A DNA stretch of 53,055 nt, taken from Jiulongibacter sp. (GTDB taxonomy: Bacteria > Bacteroidota > Bacteroidia > Cytophagales > Spirosomataceae). The stretch spans positions 4,818 through 57,872 of the forward strand of contig JAHEBN010000005.1 of NCBI GenBank assembly GCA_024645245.1. The letters run 5' to 3'. Below are positions 27,410 to 35,350 of this stretch, one piece after another (positions within the stretch are counted from its first letter, which is position 1; each line of letters starts with the position of its first letter). The notes below the pieces were generated by a model. The model did no database searches and was not told the origin of the DNA. It saw only the letters and a program-made list of their open reading frames with translations. The position numbers were made by a program, and so were the translations under genes.

Positions 27410-28197
27410 AAAAAAGCTCCTTTATTTTACTCTTTTTCTTTATTTCATTTGGAACCTTGGCCCAAAAAATTGCCATAATGGGTGCATTGGAGGCGGAAGT
27501 GAATTTATTGAAAGATAATTTGAAAGGTATCAGGACCAAAAGTTTTGACGGAGTTACGTTTTACAAAGGAAAATTAGCCGGAAAAAAAGTTGTACTTCTT
27601 CAAGCCGGGGTCGGGAAAGTAAATGCCGCGTATGGTACAGCTATATTATTAAGTCATTTCAAAATAAAATCTGTCCTTTTTACCGGTGTGGCCGGCGGAA
27701 TTCACCCTGAAACCTATCCGGGTGATATAGTGATTGGTAAAAAAATGATACAATACGATTTTGGGAAACTGGATTCTACCGGTTTTAGCATTTGGCCCAC
27801 ACGAAACGCTCTTGCCCCGGATGGGAAGAACCCACTTTATATTCCATGCGATTCTGTTTTGTTTCATTTGGCGGTCAATACAGCAGGAGACACAGAATTT
27901 GAAAATGTGGGCGATAGGAATCCTGAAGTTTTCACGGGAAATATTGCTACCGGAGATATGTTTATCAATCAAACTGTAAAGGCAAAATGGCTCTACCAAA
28001 CTTTTGACGCATACGCCACCGAAATGGAAGGTGCCGCAGTAGCTCAGGTTTGTTATATGCAAAATGTACCTTTTTTGATTATCCGTAGCTGCAGCGATAA
28101 TGCCAATAACCAGGCTCATCTTGATTTTTCAGCTTTCCTGAAACCAGCTGCCAATAATTCGGCTAAACTGGTTATGGCGATTATGGGAAAACTCTAG
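27406..28197 (+). CDS. MTA/SAH nucleosidase-like enzyme with signal peptide
   Basis: A 263-residue nucleoside hydrolase of the 5'-methylthioadenosine/S-adenosylhomocysteine nucleosidase type. The catalytic acid is in GALEAEVNLL (Glu31), the EMEGAA motif is at 206-211 and the catalytic Asp is in SCSDNAN (Asp231). I start at the ATG at 27406, which overlaps the permease stop as ATGA and directly begins a Sec signal (MKKSSFILLFFF ending TLAQ). A signal peptide is odd for this normally cytosolic enzyme and suggests periplasmic release of a purine base for the coupled permease. A start two codons upstream (27400) is possible. Confidence 0.9.
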   Translation: MKKSSFILLFFFISFGTLAQKIAIMGALEAEVNLLKDNLKGIRTKSFDGVTFYKGKLAGKKVVLLQAGVGKVNAAYGTAILLSHFKIKSVLFTGVAGGIHPETYPGDIVIGKKMIQYDFGKLDSTGFSIWPTRNALAPDGKNPLYIPCDSVLFHLAVNTAGDTEFENVGDRNPEVFTGNIATGDMFINQTVKAKWLYQTFDAYATEMEGAAVAQVCYMQNVPFLIIRSCSDNANNQAHLDFSAFLKPAANNSAKLVMAIMGKL

Positions 28198-29099
28198 AAC
28201 ATGCGAGTAATGTGAAAATTAAAGGCGTTTTTCAATGCCAATTCTCCATTACTTAATTGCTGTGCTACAGGTATTTGCGTATTAAAACCAATGGCATTTT
28301 TACCTAAATAGGCTTCGGTGCCAAGAGAAACTGCTGCCAGCCAGCCGCCGGTATTTACATTCTTAATTTTATCCACTTTATCTTGTGAGGTAGCTTCACC
28401 ATACATGCCAACAATAGGCATTACCGTTGCATTGCCTATATTGAAACTATGAAATGCAGTAAAAGAAACATTGGATCGATTGGCAAAATGGTAGCCATTC
28501 TGGTTGGTGCCATTTATTTTGTATGTACCGTTGACATTAAGGCCGCTTTGTTTGTATTTCAAGGTGTAAATAACATTTAATGGAAAATCCCAACTACCTG
28601 TGCCCAATTGAAAATTGGCATTGGCCACTTCTTCCACATTGTACATGTCGTATTTGAATTTACCCGTAGGTGCTTTTATTCCTGCTCCGATTAATAAATT
28701 ATGATCCACCCTTCTGATTTTGGTCGTATCTGTAAACGTGTTTAAGAGATTATAATGAACTAAAACCGATACATCCCCCAAGCCCTGAATACTGTTTTTT
28801 GCTGCATCATACAGGCGTGTTTGGGTATTGAAATTTATGGGGGCAAAAAACATAAGTTGGGTTCTTTTTACTGGATAAAATCTGCCCCACAGCTCTGTCG
28901 TTTCGAAATGCTCGGTGGTTTTCAATACCTGGCTGCTTAAATGTGAATCGTAATTTTTAATTCGATATCGCATACCCATAAACTGCATGTGCGATTGCGG
29001 TAACATGCCAAAAAACGACCCTCCATTATTGCATCCACATATATCACAGGCATAGGAAGTGTTTGACAATAAGATTATTAAATAAATAAATTTCTTCAT
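28194..29099 (-). CDS. Outer-membrane beta-barrel-like protein with CDICGC motif (copper module)
   Basis: About 301 residues, beta-rich and without internal membrane helices, resembling transporter-type outer-membrane barrels. The signal peptide (MKKFIYLIILL ending TSYA) is followed at once by CDICGCNNGG, putting three cysteines at the mature N-terminus, a plausible metal ligand set. The protein ends in RMF, a usual barrel end. The ATG at 29097-29099 comes one base after the stop of the di-haem enzyme gene, so it is surely in that operon. Proteins of this kind occur beside MbnP/MbnH-like pairs in Bacteroidota. Its role in moving copper or a copper ligand across the outer membrane is inference. 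Its last codons overlap the convergent nucleosidase gene by 4 nt. Confidence 0.82.
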   Translation of the reverse strand: MKKFIYLIILLSNTSYACDICGCNNGGSFFGMLPQSHMQFMGMRYRIKNYDSHLSSQVLKTTEHFETTELWGRFYPVKRTQLMFFAPINFNTQTRLYDAAKNSIQGLGDVSVLVHYNLLNTFTDTTKIRRVDHNLLIGAGIKAPTGKFKYDMYNVEEVANANFQLGTGSWDFPLNVIYTLKYKQSGLNVNGTYKINGTNQNGYHFANRSNVSFTAFHSFNIGNATVMPIVGMYGEATSQDKVDKIKNVNTGGWLAAVSLGTEAYLGKNAIGFNTQIPVAQQLSNGELALKNAFNFHITRMF

Positions 29100-29100
29100 G

Positions 29101-30162
29101 TTAGTTGGGTGCAGCAAAACGTTTATCAGTTATAAACTCCTTGTCGCTTAGTGTTTTTAGAAACAAAATAATTTTCGATTTTTCATCATCTGTCATTTCA
29201 ATTCCCCTTTTATTATCGCCATAGAAGAAAACAGGATCAAGATTTAAAGAATAACTCATATCATTTTGATAATGATTCAAAACATCTTCTAAAGTGTTAA
29301 ATCTTCCATCATGCATATATGGAGCAGTAAAAGCAATATTTCGAAGACTTGGTGTTTTGAAGGTATAGCGGTCCTGTCTTTCGCCAGTTATATTATATCG
29401 GCCATAGTCTATATCTCTGAATGAAATGTCTAAACCATTATTGTGAAACTTCTCGTCTGAAAAAAGTGGCTCCTGATGGCAGGAACTGCATTTTTGTTTA
29501 AATAAAGCTAAACCTTCCAATTCGTCGGCACTCATTTCTCCACCTGTCTCTTTCCGGATATACTTATCGTATTTTGAATTATCAGAAATAAGTGCATTCA
29601 TAAACTGAGAAAGTGCTTTCAGAAACCTTTCTGTAGTGATTTCTTCGCTACCATAAGCTTCTTTAAACCTGGCTGTATAAGCAGGATCGGCTCGTAATTT
29701 TTTTAAAACATTTCCCAGTTCTTCGTCCATCTCTACCGGATTGGTAATAGGGGCAATTGGAAATAAGTCCAAATCAAAAACACCCCCATCCCAGAAAAAT
29801 GATCGCATAAAAGCTGTATTTTGAATTGGAGGAGCATTTCGGGTACCTATTCTGTTGTCGATTCCATGGCTCAGGGTATGGCCGTGATGTGTAAAAGCAT
29901 AAGATTGAGCGTGGCATTCTGCACAACTTATGGTGCCGTCACGCGAAAGTTTACCATCGTAAAAAATCTTCTTCCCTAACTCAAAACCAGCCTCTGTAAC
30001 CGGATTTTTGCTCATATCGTATACAGGCATAGGAAAATTATCCGGTTGGTAAAAAAGGGGCTTATCTTGAATCAATTCAGTTTCTGGAACTGCTGATGTC
30101 TCTGTACAAGACACCAGCAGAACTGTGAAAACCGGAACGTATATTAAATATTTCCTTAACAT
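29101..30162 (-). CDS. MbnH/MauG-like di-haem enzyme, lipoprotein
   Basis: A 353-residue member of the bacterial cytochrome c peroxidase/MauG superfamily. The lipobox ends at Cys19 (LLVSC). Two c-type haem sites are visible: CAECH at residues 80-84 and CSSCH near 228. Other family segments are GKKIFYDGKLSRDGTISC, GTRNAPPIQNTAFM and TPSLRNIAFTAPYMHDGRF. In methanobactin loci, MbnH is a di-haem enzyme that oxidises a tryptophan of its partner MbnP to kynurenine, creating a copper site. The gene here directly follows an MbnP-like gene (2 nt gap), which favours that role over plain peroxide removal. Confidence 0.9.
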   Translation of the reverse strand: MLRKYLIYVPVFTVLLVSCTETSAVPETELIQDKPLFYQPDNFPMPVYDMSKNPVTEAGFELGKKIFYDGKLSRDGTISCAECHAQSYAFTHHGHTLSHGIDNRIGTRNAPPIQNTAFMRSFFWDGGVFDLDLFPIAPITNPVEMDEELGNVLKKLRADPAYTARFKEAYGSEEITTERFLKALSQFMNALISDNSKYDKYIRKETGGEMSADELEGLALFKQKCSSCHQEPLFSDEKFHNNGLDISFRDIDYGRYNITGERQDRYTFKTPSLRNIAFTAPYMHDGRFNTLEDVLNHYQNDMSYSLNLDPVFFYGDNKRGIEMTDDEKSKIILFLKTLSDKEFITDKRFAAPN

Positions 30163-30164
30163 GT

Positions 30165-30962
30165 TTAATCTAAATGTACATGATCAATCATAAATGCTTC
30201 TGCGTAATTTTCAGAAATATCAATACCCAGTTTAGGGTTGTGAATAACGGGATTGGCCACCAGACTTACCTTTTTAGTACCATCGAAAACTTTGGCTACA
30301 TCAAATATTACATGAACATCCGGAGCGATATCGCGACGTACAGTGGCGGTCTGATTCATATGTAGTTCAAGATTACGGATATTATTGGGTGTGGGAGCAT
30401 CTTTTCCGCCGAATCCACCAATATGTAATTCATATTTTGTACTTCCATTTACATTCACTTTCGATGAGTTACCTTCCATTTTAAAGAAGATATAACCCAT
30501 ATTCCAGCTCCAGTACATATTGTCGTCGCCATATCCGGCCGGATCAAGTACCCCTGTTCTCAATGACACATCCGAAACGCTATGAATGCTATCCACCCCA
30601 ATGGTATACATTAAATGGTTATAATCTCCTGCTGGCACATCTTTAAGTTCGATCACCTGCGAATTTGTGTCTGATTCTTTCACCAGAGAATACTGGTCAG
30701 GAAAAGAAACAGTTTCACCCGTGGCAGACATTAATTTAATATTGGAGATGAAGTAATTGAGGCGGGTAATAGTGAAATCTTCACTTGTGGAATTGGTTCC
30801 TTTAGTAGTGCCCAAAACGATTTCTTCCGCACCCAGTCGGTTATCAAACTCAATAAAAACAGAGTTTTTGTCACCCGGCTTTATTTCGTCCGTTTTTTCG
30901 CATGAAGATATAAAAAATATCAATAAAAGGCTTATAATCAAATAATTAAATTTGGATTTCAT
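30165..30962 (-). CDS. MbnP-like copper-binding lipoprotein
   Basis: A 265-residue lipoprotein (lipobox FISSC, Cys21) of the MbnP family. The family pattern is visible: FIEFDNRLG at the mature start, ITRLNYFISNIKL, the TIGVDSIHS segment, and the tryptophan-rich NMYWSWNMGYIFFK at 148-161 with Trp151 and Trp153, followed by LHIGGFGG. MbnP proteins bind copper after a conserved tryptophan is oxidised to kynurenine by MbnH; an MbnH-like gene follows directly. A His-containing C-terminus (MIDHVHLD) may add ligands. Which Trp would be modified is not decided here. Confidence 0.87.
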   Translation of the reverse strand: MKSKFNYLIISLLLIFFISSCEKTDEIKPGDKNSVFIEFDNRLGAEEIVLGTTKGTNSTSEDFTITRLNYFISNIKLMSATGETVSFPDQYSLVKESDTNSQVIELKDVPAGDYNHLMYTIGVDSIHSVSDVSLRTGVLDPAGYGDDNMYWSWNMGYIFFKMEGNSSKVNVNGSTKYELHIGGFGGKDAPTPNNIRNLELHMNQTATVRRDIAPDVHVIFDVAKVFDGTKKVSLVANPVIHNPKLGIDISENYAEAFMIDHVHLD

Positions 30963-30998
30963 TTCTTAGTTTTTAATAATTAGTAAATTGTGACATGC

Positions 30999-31014
30999 CC
31001 GAAATTGATTTCGG
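30999..31014. other. Small palindromic hairpin between the Cys protein and mbnP-like genes
   Basis: CCGAAAT and ATTTCGG form a 7-bp stem around a 2-nt centre. There is no T run, so it may be an RNA-processing or regulatory hairpin within the operon. Confidence 0.35.
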
Positions 31015-31045
31015 TTTGCCATGAAAAAAATAAAATGAGATGAAA

Positions 31046-31432
31046 TCAGGCTTGAGGAGGATGGAAAATTACCTGACTTCGCGTGCCAGGTAAAAATTTA
31101 ATATAGGAAACTAAAACTTTATCCACTTGAATAAAAATGTCGTGCTGAAATTCAAATGTTGTTTGAGAAAGGGACGTTTCTGTATGAAAGAGTTTACTTA
31201 CAAAGGTGTTGGTGGCTTGCTTCTCGTCTTTTTGTTCGGCAGCCTTAATTTGTTTTGCCAAATAACACTGCCCATCGCAATGCAATTCTGGTTTGTCTTT
31301 ATTGACGCAGTAATTTTTAATAATAAAATCTTTTCTTAACTCGTAATTTACAAACAAAGCAGGCACGATCATCGCTTTTATAAAAAGCAAGCATACCATA
31401 AAAAGTGCTCCTGTTTGCTTAAGTTTATTCAT
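31046..31432 (-). CDS. Small Cys-containing hypothetical protein (first gene of copper module)
   Basis: A 128-residue protein with one N-terminal hydrophobic segment (about 9-28, signal or anchor), then a compact cysteine motif, YCVNKDKPELHCDGQCYL (Cys42, Cys52 and Cys56), and a lysine/glutamate-rich stretch. The C-terminal half holds several His. I recognise this Cys pattern from uncharacterised Bacteroidota proteins, not from a named family. It is the first gene of the unit leading into the MbnP/MbnH-like pair, 83 nt apart. Metal (copper) binding is likely from composition and context but unproven. Confidence 0.75.
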   Translation of the reverse strand: MNKLKQTGALFMVCLLFIKAMIVPALFVNYELRKDFIIKNYCVNKDKPELHCDGQCYLAKQIKAAEQKDEKQATNTFVSKLFHTETSLSQTTFEFQHDIFIQVDKVLVSYIKFLPGTRSQVIFHPPQA

Positions 31433-31449
31433 TTTCCTATAACAGACTA

Positions 31450-31457
31450 CAAAGGTA
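31450..31457 (-). promoter_or_regulatory. Bacteroidota -7 box for the copper module
   Basis: Reads TACCTTTG on the minus strand, matching TAnnTTTG, about 18 nt before the ATG of the small Cys protein. It suggests transcription separate from the nos operon upstream. Confidence 0.5.
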
Positions 31458-31510
31458 AGACGGAAATGGTTTGAAAAAATTGCGTTTGGTCATAAAATGG
31501 CAATAAATTT

Positions 31511-31539
31511 CCCAGCCATTTAATAATAAATGGCCAGGG
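31511..31539 (-). terminator. Hairpin at the end of the nos operon
   Basis: GCCATTTA pairs with TAAATGGC around a 4-nt loop, extended by CCC/GGG. It follows the fasciclin gene stop by 6 nt. The following T tract is weak (AAATTTATT), so termination may be partial. Confidence 0.6.
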
Positions 31540-31544
31540 ATTAT

Positions 31545-32087
31545 TCATTTTGGCAGAATGACGGTATCAACCACATGTACCCATCCATTTGAAGCTTTTA
31601 CTGAACCAATAATTTTGGCACCGTCAACACTCACTCCATTATCGTCGACCTTGAAAGTGACATTTGTACCATCTACCATTCCCATAGTTTGGCCATCCTG
31701 GAAAAAATCTGCAGTTAAGGCAGAAGTCATTACATGATGCTGCAAAATATCCGAAAGTTTATCTTTGTTTTCTGGTTTTAATAAATTTTCAACTGTGCCG
31801 GCAGGTAATTTGTCGAAGGCGGCATTGGTTGGAGCAAAAACGGTAAACGGACCCGCATTTGCTAAAGAAGTTACCAAATCTGCGGCTTTTAATGCAGCTA
31901 CTAATGTGGTATGATCTGGTGATCCTACAGCCACTTTTACCACATCTTTTTCTGAGACATCATCAACTACGGCTTCCTGTCCGGCCAAAACCGGAGTTTC
32001 ACTTGCTTGGTTATCAGATGTGCCGTTGCTACCTTGGCAAGCACAAATTCCAAAAATGATCAGTAGAGAGAGAGCAATTGTTTTCAT
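31545..32087 (-). CDS. Fasciclin-domain lipoprotein in the nos operon
   Basis: A 180-residue lipoprotein (lipobox ending GICAC, Cys17) with one fasciclin (FAS1) domain at about residues 55-178: FTVFAPTNAAFDKLPAGTVENLL, then LQHHVM, and the final WVHVVDTVILP. A low-complexity acidic linker precedes it. FAS1 domains mediate adhesion or protein contacts. Its gene is 18 nt after nosY on the same strand and ends the nos transcription unit, so it may be an accessory factor of N2O reduction, but no role is known. Confidence 0.92.
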   Translation of the reverse strand: MKTIALSLLIIFGICACQGSNGTSDNQASETPVLAGQEAVVDDVSEKDVVKVAVGSPDHTTLVAALKAADLVTSLANAGPFTVFAPTNAAFDKLPAGTVENLLKPENKDKLSDILQHHVMTSALTADFFQDGQTMGMVDGTNVTFKVDDNGVSVDGAKIIGSVKASNGWVHVVDTVILPK

Positions 32088-32105
32088 TGTTTTGATTATT
32101 AAAGT

Positions 32106-32873
32106 TTATAAATCTTTCTTATTAAATTTTGAAAATGCTACCAGTACCGGTGAGATAAACCACACAATAAGTGCGGTTAATGAAACTGCAAGCCCGCTTG
32201 CAGACCCGAAAAAGCTTTGGAATACAGCTCCTGTGATACCCATAAGAGCTGATACATCCATTTTTATTAGGACCAGAATCCTGGCTAGGTCAATTGGATT
32301 TAATAACGAAAAAAGAACTGTGGCTTTTTCCATTGGATAATCACTAAAGTTTAGAAAAATGGAAAGCACCAAGCCGTCGTATACTACTGAGAAATAAAAC
32401 CAAATGGCCAATGCCAGCCCCATCCCTTTGGCTTTATCGCGGGTAATTACAGCAGATAAAAAAGCAAGGGAAACAAAAATTAAAGTGAGAATAGACCCGG
32501 TAAGCACTAAGCGAAACCCGGTGATAGTACCCTCATAAACCAATACTGGTAAGCCAACTCCGATTAAAAAAGCCATTAAAAGTGAAATGGAAACCCCCAA
32601 ATATTGGCTGAAGAAAATAGTTTTGCGAGAGAGTGGCTGAGAGGCCAGCAGTTCCAGAAATTCATAGGAATTATAAAAATGGGTACTGGCAAAAATTATA
32701 CTTACCAGTGGCACCACTATTAAATTGATATTAAGTAGACTGATAACCCCTTTTCCCGGATTTACTTCAAACCCAAAAAAGGCAAGGCTGATAAGCAAAA
32801 GCAATAAGGTATAGGCGATTACGAAGCGATTTCGCAATATATCATACAATACATATTTGAGCACTTTTTTCAT
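32106..32873 (-). CDS. nosY: NosY, ABC permease of the Nos maturation system
   Basis: A 255-residue inner-membrane protein with six hydrophobic segments, of the ABC-2-type NosY family. It forms a complex with NosF (ATPase) and the periplasmic NosD needed to build the copper-sulfur CuZ cluster of NosZ; the exact cargo is debated between a sulfur species and mechanical action on NosD. It starts 21 nt after nosF and has the usual length. Assignment rests on the fold and on its place in a complete nosLDFY order. Confidence 0.9.
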   Translation of the reverse strand: MKKVLKYVLYDILRNRFVIAYTLLLLLISLAFFGFEVNPGKGVISLLNINLIVVPLVSIIFASTHFYNSYEFLELLASQPLSRKTIFFSQYLGVSISLLMAFLIGVGLPVLVYEGTITGFRLVLTGSILTLIFVSLAFLSAVITRDKAKGMGLALAIWFYFSVVYDGLVLSIFLNFSDYPMEKATVLFSLLNPIDLARILVLIKMDVSALMGITGAVFQSFFGSASGLAVSLTALIVWFISPVLVAFSKFNKKDL

Positions 32874-32894
32874 TTTTGATGGGTTTGCAAGACG

Positions 32895-33638
32895 TTAAAC
32901 ATATGTTGGAATTAACTCAGATTTGGCTTTTTTTTTCATCAAACAGGCTATTATTTTGCCCAGTTTTCCTTCCTGATATTTGTCTCGGAGAGCTTCAGTT
33001 TTTTCAAAGAATTGAATCTGAGAATCCTGAATATAAAGCACATGATCGGTTAATTCTTCCAGATCTGCCATGATATGTGAGGTAATTAATATCAACTTTC
33101 CTTTTTCTCTTTCTTTTTGAATTTTATCTTTCAGAATTTCACAGGAAGCCGGGTCTAAACCTGCCGTAGGCTCGTCCAGAATAAGTACGCTTGGGTCAAA
33201 ACGAAATGCCAAAGCTGCACCCACTTTTTGTCGGGTTCCACCACTAAGGGTACTCATTGTTTTGTTTTGAAAAGTTTCAATATCAAAAGCTTTTATAAGC
33301 TCATTGTCGGGCGTTCCCTTCCAGCCGGCATTTTTACGAATATCCGTCATCATTTCAATTAGCTGATAGATTTTAAGGTTTGGCGGGTATTGGCTGATTT
33401 GCGGCATGTAGCCTATCTTTCCACGGTATTTATGATTATTTGCTATTAATATATCATCGAAAAACAGGTTACCTTTATCAGGAATTACCATGCCCAATAA
33501 TATTTTGATCAGGGTGGTTTTTCCGGAGCTATTCGGACCTACAATAGCTATAGATTGCCCCATTTCAAAGTCTATACAGATATCATGAAGCACTACCTGA
33601 TTTCCGAATTTCTTATATATATTTTCAAAGCGGATCAT
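32895..33638 (-). CDS. nosF: NosF, ABC ATPase of the Nos maturation system
   Basis: A 247-residue ABC ATPase. Walker A is GPNSSGKT at residues 34-41, the signature LSGGTRQK is near 135, and Walker B LILDEPTAGLD is near 158. The Q-loop lies in GYMPQISQYPPNLK. It energises the NosDFY complex that matures the catalytic copper cluster of NosZ. Its start overlaps the nosD end by 14 nt, so the two are translationally linked. Confidence 0.95.
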   Translation of the reverse strand: MIRFENIYKKFGNQVVLHDICIDFEMGQSIAIVGPNSSGKTTLIKILLGMVIPDKGNLFFDDILIANNHKYRGKIGYMPQISQYPPNLKIYQLIEMMTDIRKNAGWKGTPDNELIKAFDIETFQNKTMSTLSGGTRQKVGAALAFRFDPSVLILDEPTAGLDPASCEILKDKIQKEREKGKLILITSHIMADLEELTDHVLYIQDSQIQFFEKTEALRDKYQEGKLGKIIACLMKKKAKSELIPTYV

Positions 33639-34896
33639 AATCTGAGGTTATAATTTTAAAGGGTAACATTAGAGGTCGATCGTCTTTTAGGTTTTCCGGG
33701 GTGAAACTGGGGATCACCTTTTCAATTTTATCAAGAAGGGTAGCCGTAAAGCTTCGCAACAACATCATTGCTTGTGGCATTCTTTCAATCAGTGTCGAAA
33801 ACAAACTTACTGGTCGATAATTGATATCACCAATTCCATTTTTATCTAAATCATAGCCTTCGTATTTGTCCCAATAGTTGCTATCTAAAGTATTACTGAC
33901 TACATTTCCATTGGTAGCTATATCGAAAGTGTTATTGATAAAATTGTTGTTAACAATAGTGTTTTCTTCACAATTAGCCTGAATTCGCATAGCCACCCCA
34001 TTGTGTTTAAATTCGTTTTGTACGATATTAATCCGGTTGCATCCTTCCAAAAGAGCTCCCATCGTATTATTATCAAAAATGTTATATTCTATTTCACTAT
34101 CTGTTATGTCTTTAAGTAAAATTCCGTATGCTGCACTACCCCAGTTGTTTTTAAAAATGTTGTGGTGCATTTTTACAAATTTGGTATACATAACTGCCAC
34201 CCCTGCACCGTTGCTATCGAATGTATTGTAAGCATAACTATTCTTATGAGAAAACATGAAATGTAAGCCATAACGGATATTACGTATGCTTACATTACGC
34301 TCTACAGTGGTATTGGTGACAAATTCAAAATAGAGTCCATCGCGTTGACCTTCTACAAAATTGTTTTTCACAAATAAACTATCACATTTCCAGAAGTGAA
34401 TGCCATTACCTGTATTTTGTTCATTTGACGGCGAACCATGTACTTCGTTGTTATCAACGGTACAATTATTTGAGGCAGATAAGTAAATTCCGAAGTAACA
34501 ATCAATGATTTTGTTTTTTTCAATCAAAACATTCCTGGATTCAATAACTTTAATAGCTGCCCAATCAATAACACTAGTTACACCCACATGTTGAAATTGA
34601 ATTCCGCTTACTACAACATTATCTGATTTTATAGTTAAAATTTCTCCTTTGTAAAGGCCGTCAAAGATTGGTAAGTTTTTACCAATGAGCTCGATAGGTT
34701 TATTAATTAAAAGATTATTTACCTGATACTGCCCCTCATAAACCCATATTTTATCTCCTGCTTTTGCATTTCTCAGTGCTTCCAATAATTCACTTTGCTT
34801 TTGCACTTTAATGATCCGGGCATTTACATTCAGTGCATAGAATTGAAGAAGTGAAAAGGTGATAATCAGCAACAATATGTTTTTTAGGTTAATCAT
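33625..34896 (-). CDS. nosD: NosD, periplasmic maturation factor of nitrous oxide reductase
   Basis: A 423-residue exported protein with a signal peptide (LLLIITFSLLQFYALNVNA) and a right-handed parallel beta-helix built from CASH/PbH1 repeats; runs such as NNFINNTFDIATNGN and NKIIDCYFGIYLSASNN show the ladder. NosD hands copper or cluster parts to NosZ in the periplasm, working with NosF and NosY, whose genes follow. Length and position match clade II nos clusters. Confidence 0.94.
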   Translation of the reverse strand: MINLKNILLLIITFSLLQFYALNVNARIIKVQKQSELLEALRNAKAGDKIWVYEGQYQVNNLLINKPIELIGKNLPIFDGLYKGEILTIKSDNVVVSGIQFQHVGVTSVIDWAAIKVIESRNVLIEKNKIIDCYFGIYLSASNNCTVDNNEVHGSPSNEQNTGNGIHFWKCDSLFVKNNFVEGQRDGLYFEFVTNTTVERNVSIRNIRYGLHFMFSHKNSYAYNTFDSNGAGVAVMYTKFVKMHHNIFKNNWGSAAYGILLKDITDSEIEYNIFDNNTMGALLEGCNRINIVQNEFKHNGVAMRIQANCEENTIVNNNFINNTFDIATNGNVVSNTLDSNYWDKYEGYDLDKNGIGDINYRPVSLFSTLIERMPQAMMLLRSFTATLLDKIEKVIPSFTPENLKDDRPLMLPFKIITSDYDPL

Positions 34897-34917
34897 GATA
34901 AAAGTTTAATTAGCTGA

Positions 34918-35349
34918 TTAAAACAAGTTTTTTAGTTCATTCCAGTTCAATTCTTTTGCCTCATTCCCAATCTGAATTGGCATGGTTTCTCTTGAATTAT
35001 TGACCTGAATTGCTGCTGTTTGTCCACCCATAGGGCTTTTAATATTTTCATCTTTAATAAAATGAGCTTCTTTGACAGGAATAAATGTTTTACTAGTAAA
35101 TTCATTTATTAATATGTGGGAATAGTCGGCCTCTGAATTATTATCCATTTTAATGTATTTTATCAAACAGGAGATATCGTCGAATTTGAATACCTTACTT
35201 TTCTGAGTGACCAGTTCACCTGCAAATTCGGGTTCCATAATGGTCATTTTGCAAAACTGGCAATAATCTTTCCCATAGTTAATTGGTTGCGGTTCTGCTT
35301 TACAAGATATCAGACAATAAATCAATAAAACTGGGATAAGGCTTTTCAT
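34918..35349 (-). CDS. nosL: NosL, copper chaperone lipoprotein
   Basis: A 143-residue lipoprotein (lipobox LISC, Cys16) with the conserved CQFCKM copper-binding motif at residues 30-35 and the FDDISCLIKY segment of the NosL family. NosL binds Cu(I) and passes it to the NosD/NosZ assembly pathway. It lies between the small membrane protein gene (1 nt gap) and nosD (21 nt), inside the nos operon. Confidence 0.94.
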   Translation of the reverse strand: MKSLIPVLLIYCLISCKAEPQPINYGKDYCQFCKMTIMEPEFAGELVTQKSKVFKFDDISCLIKYIKMDNNSEADYSHILINEFTSKTFIPVKEAHFIKDENIKSPMGGQTAAIQVNNSRETMPIQIGNEAKELNWNELKNLF

Positions 35350-35350
35350 T

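Noticed and set aside
27649-28119. Minus-strand open frame of 156 codons
   Set aside because: It lies entirely inside the nucleosidase gene with catalytic motifs on the plus strand.
29101-30162. Ordinary cytochrome c peroxidase for peroxide detoxification
   Set aside because: The haem motifs would allow it, but a direct MbnP-like partner gene makes the MbnH-type role more likely.
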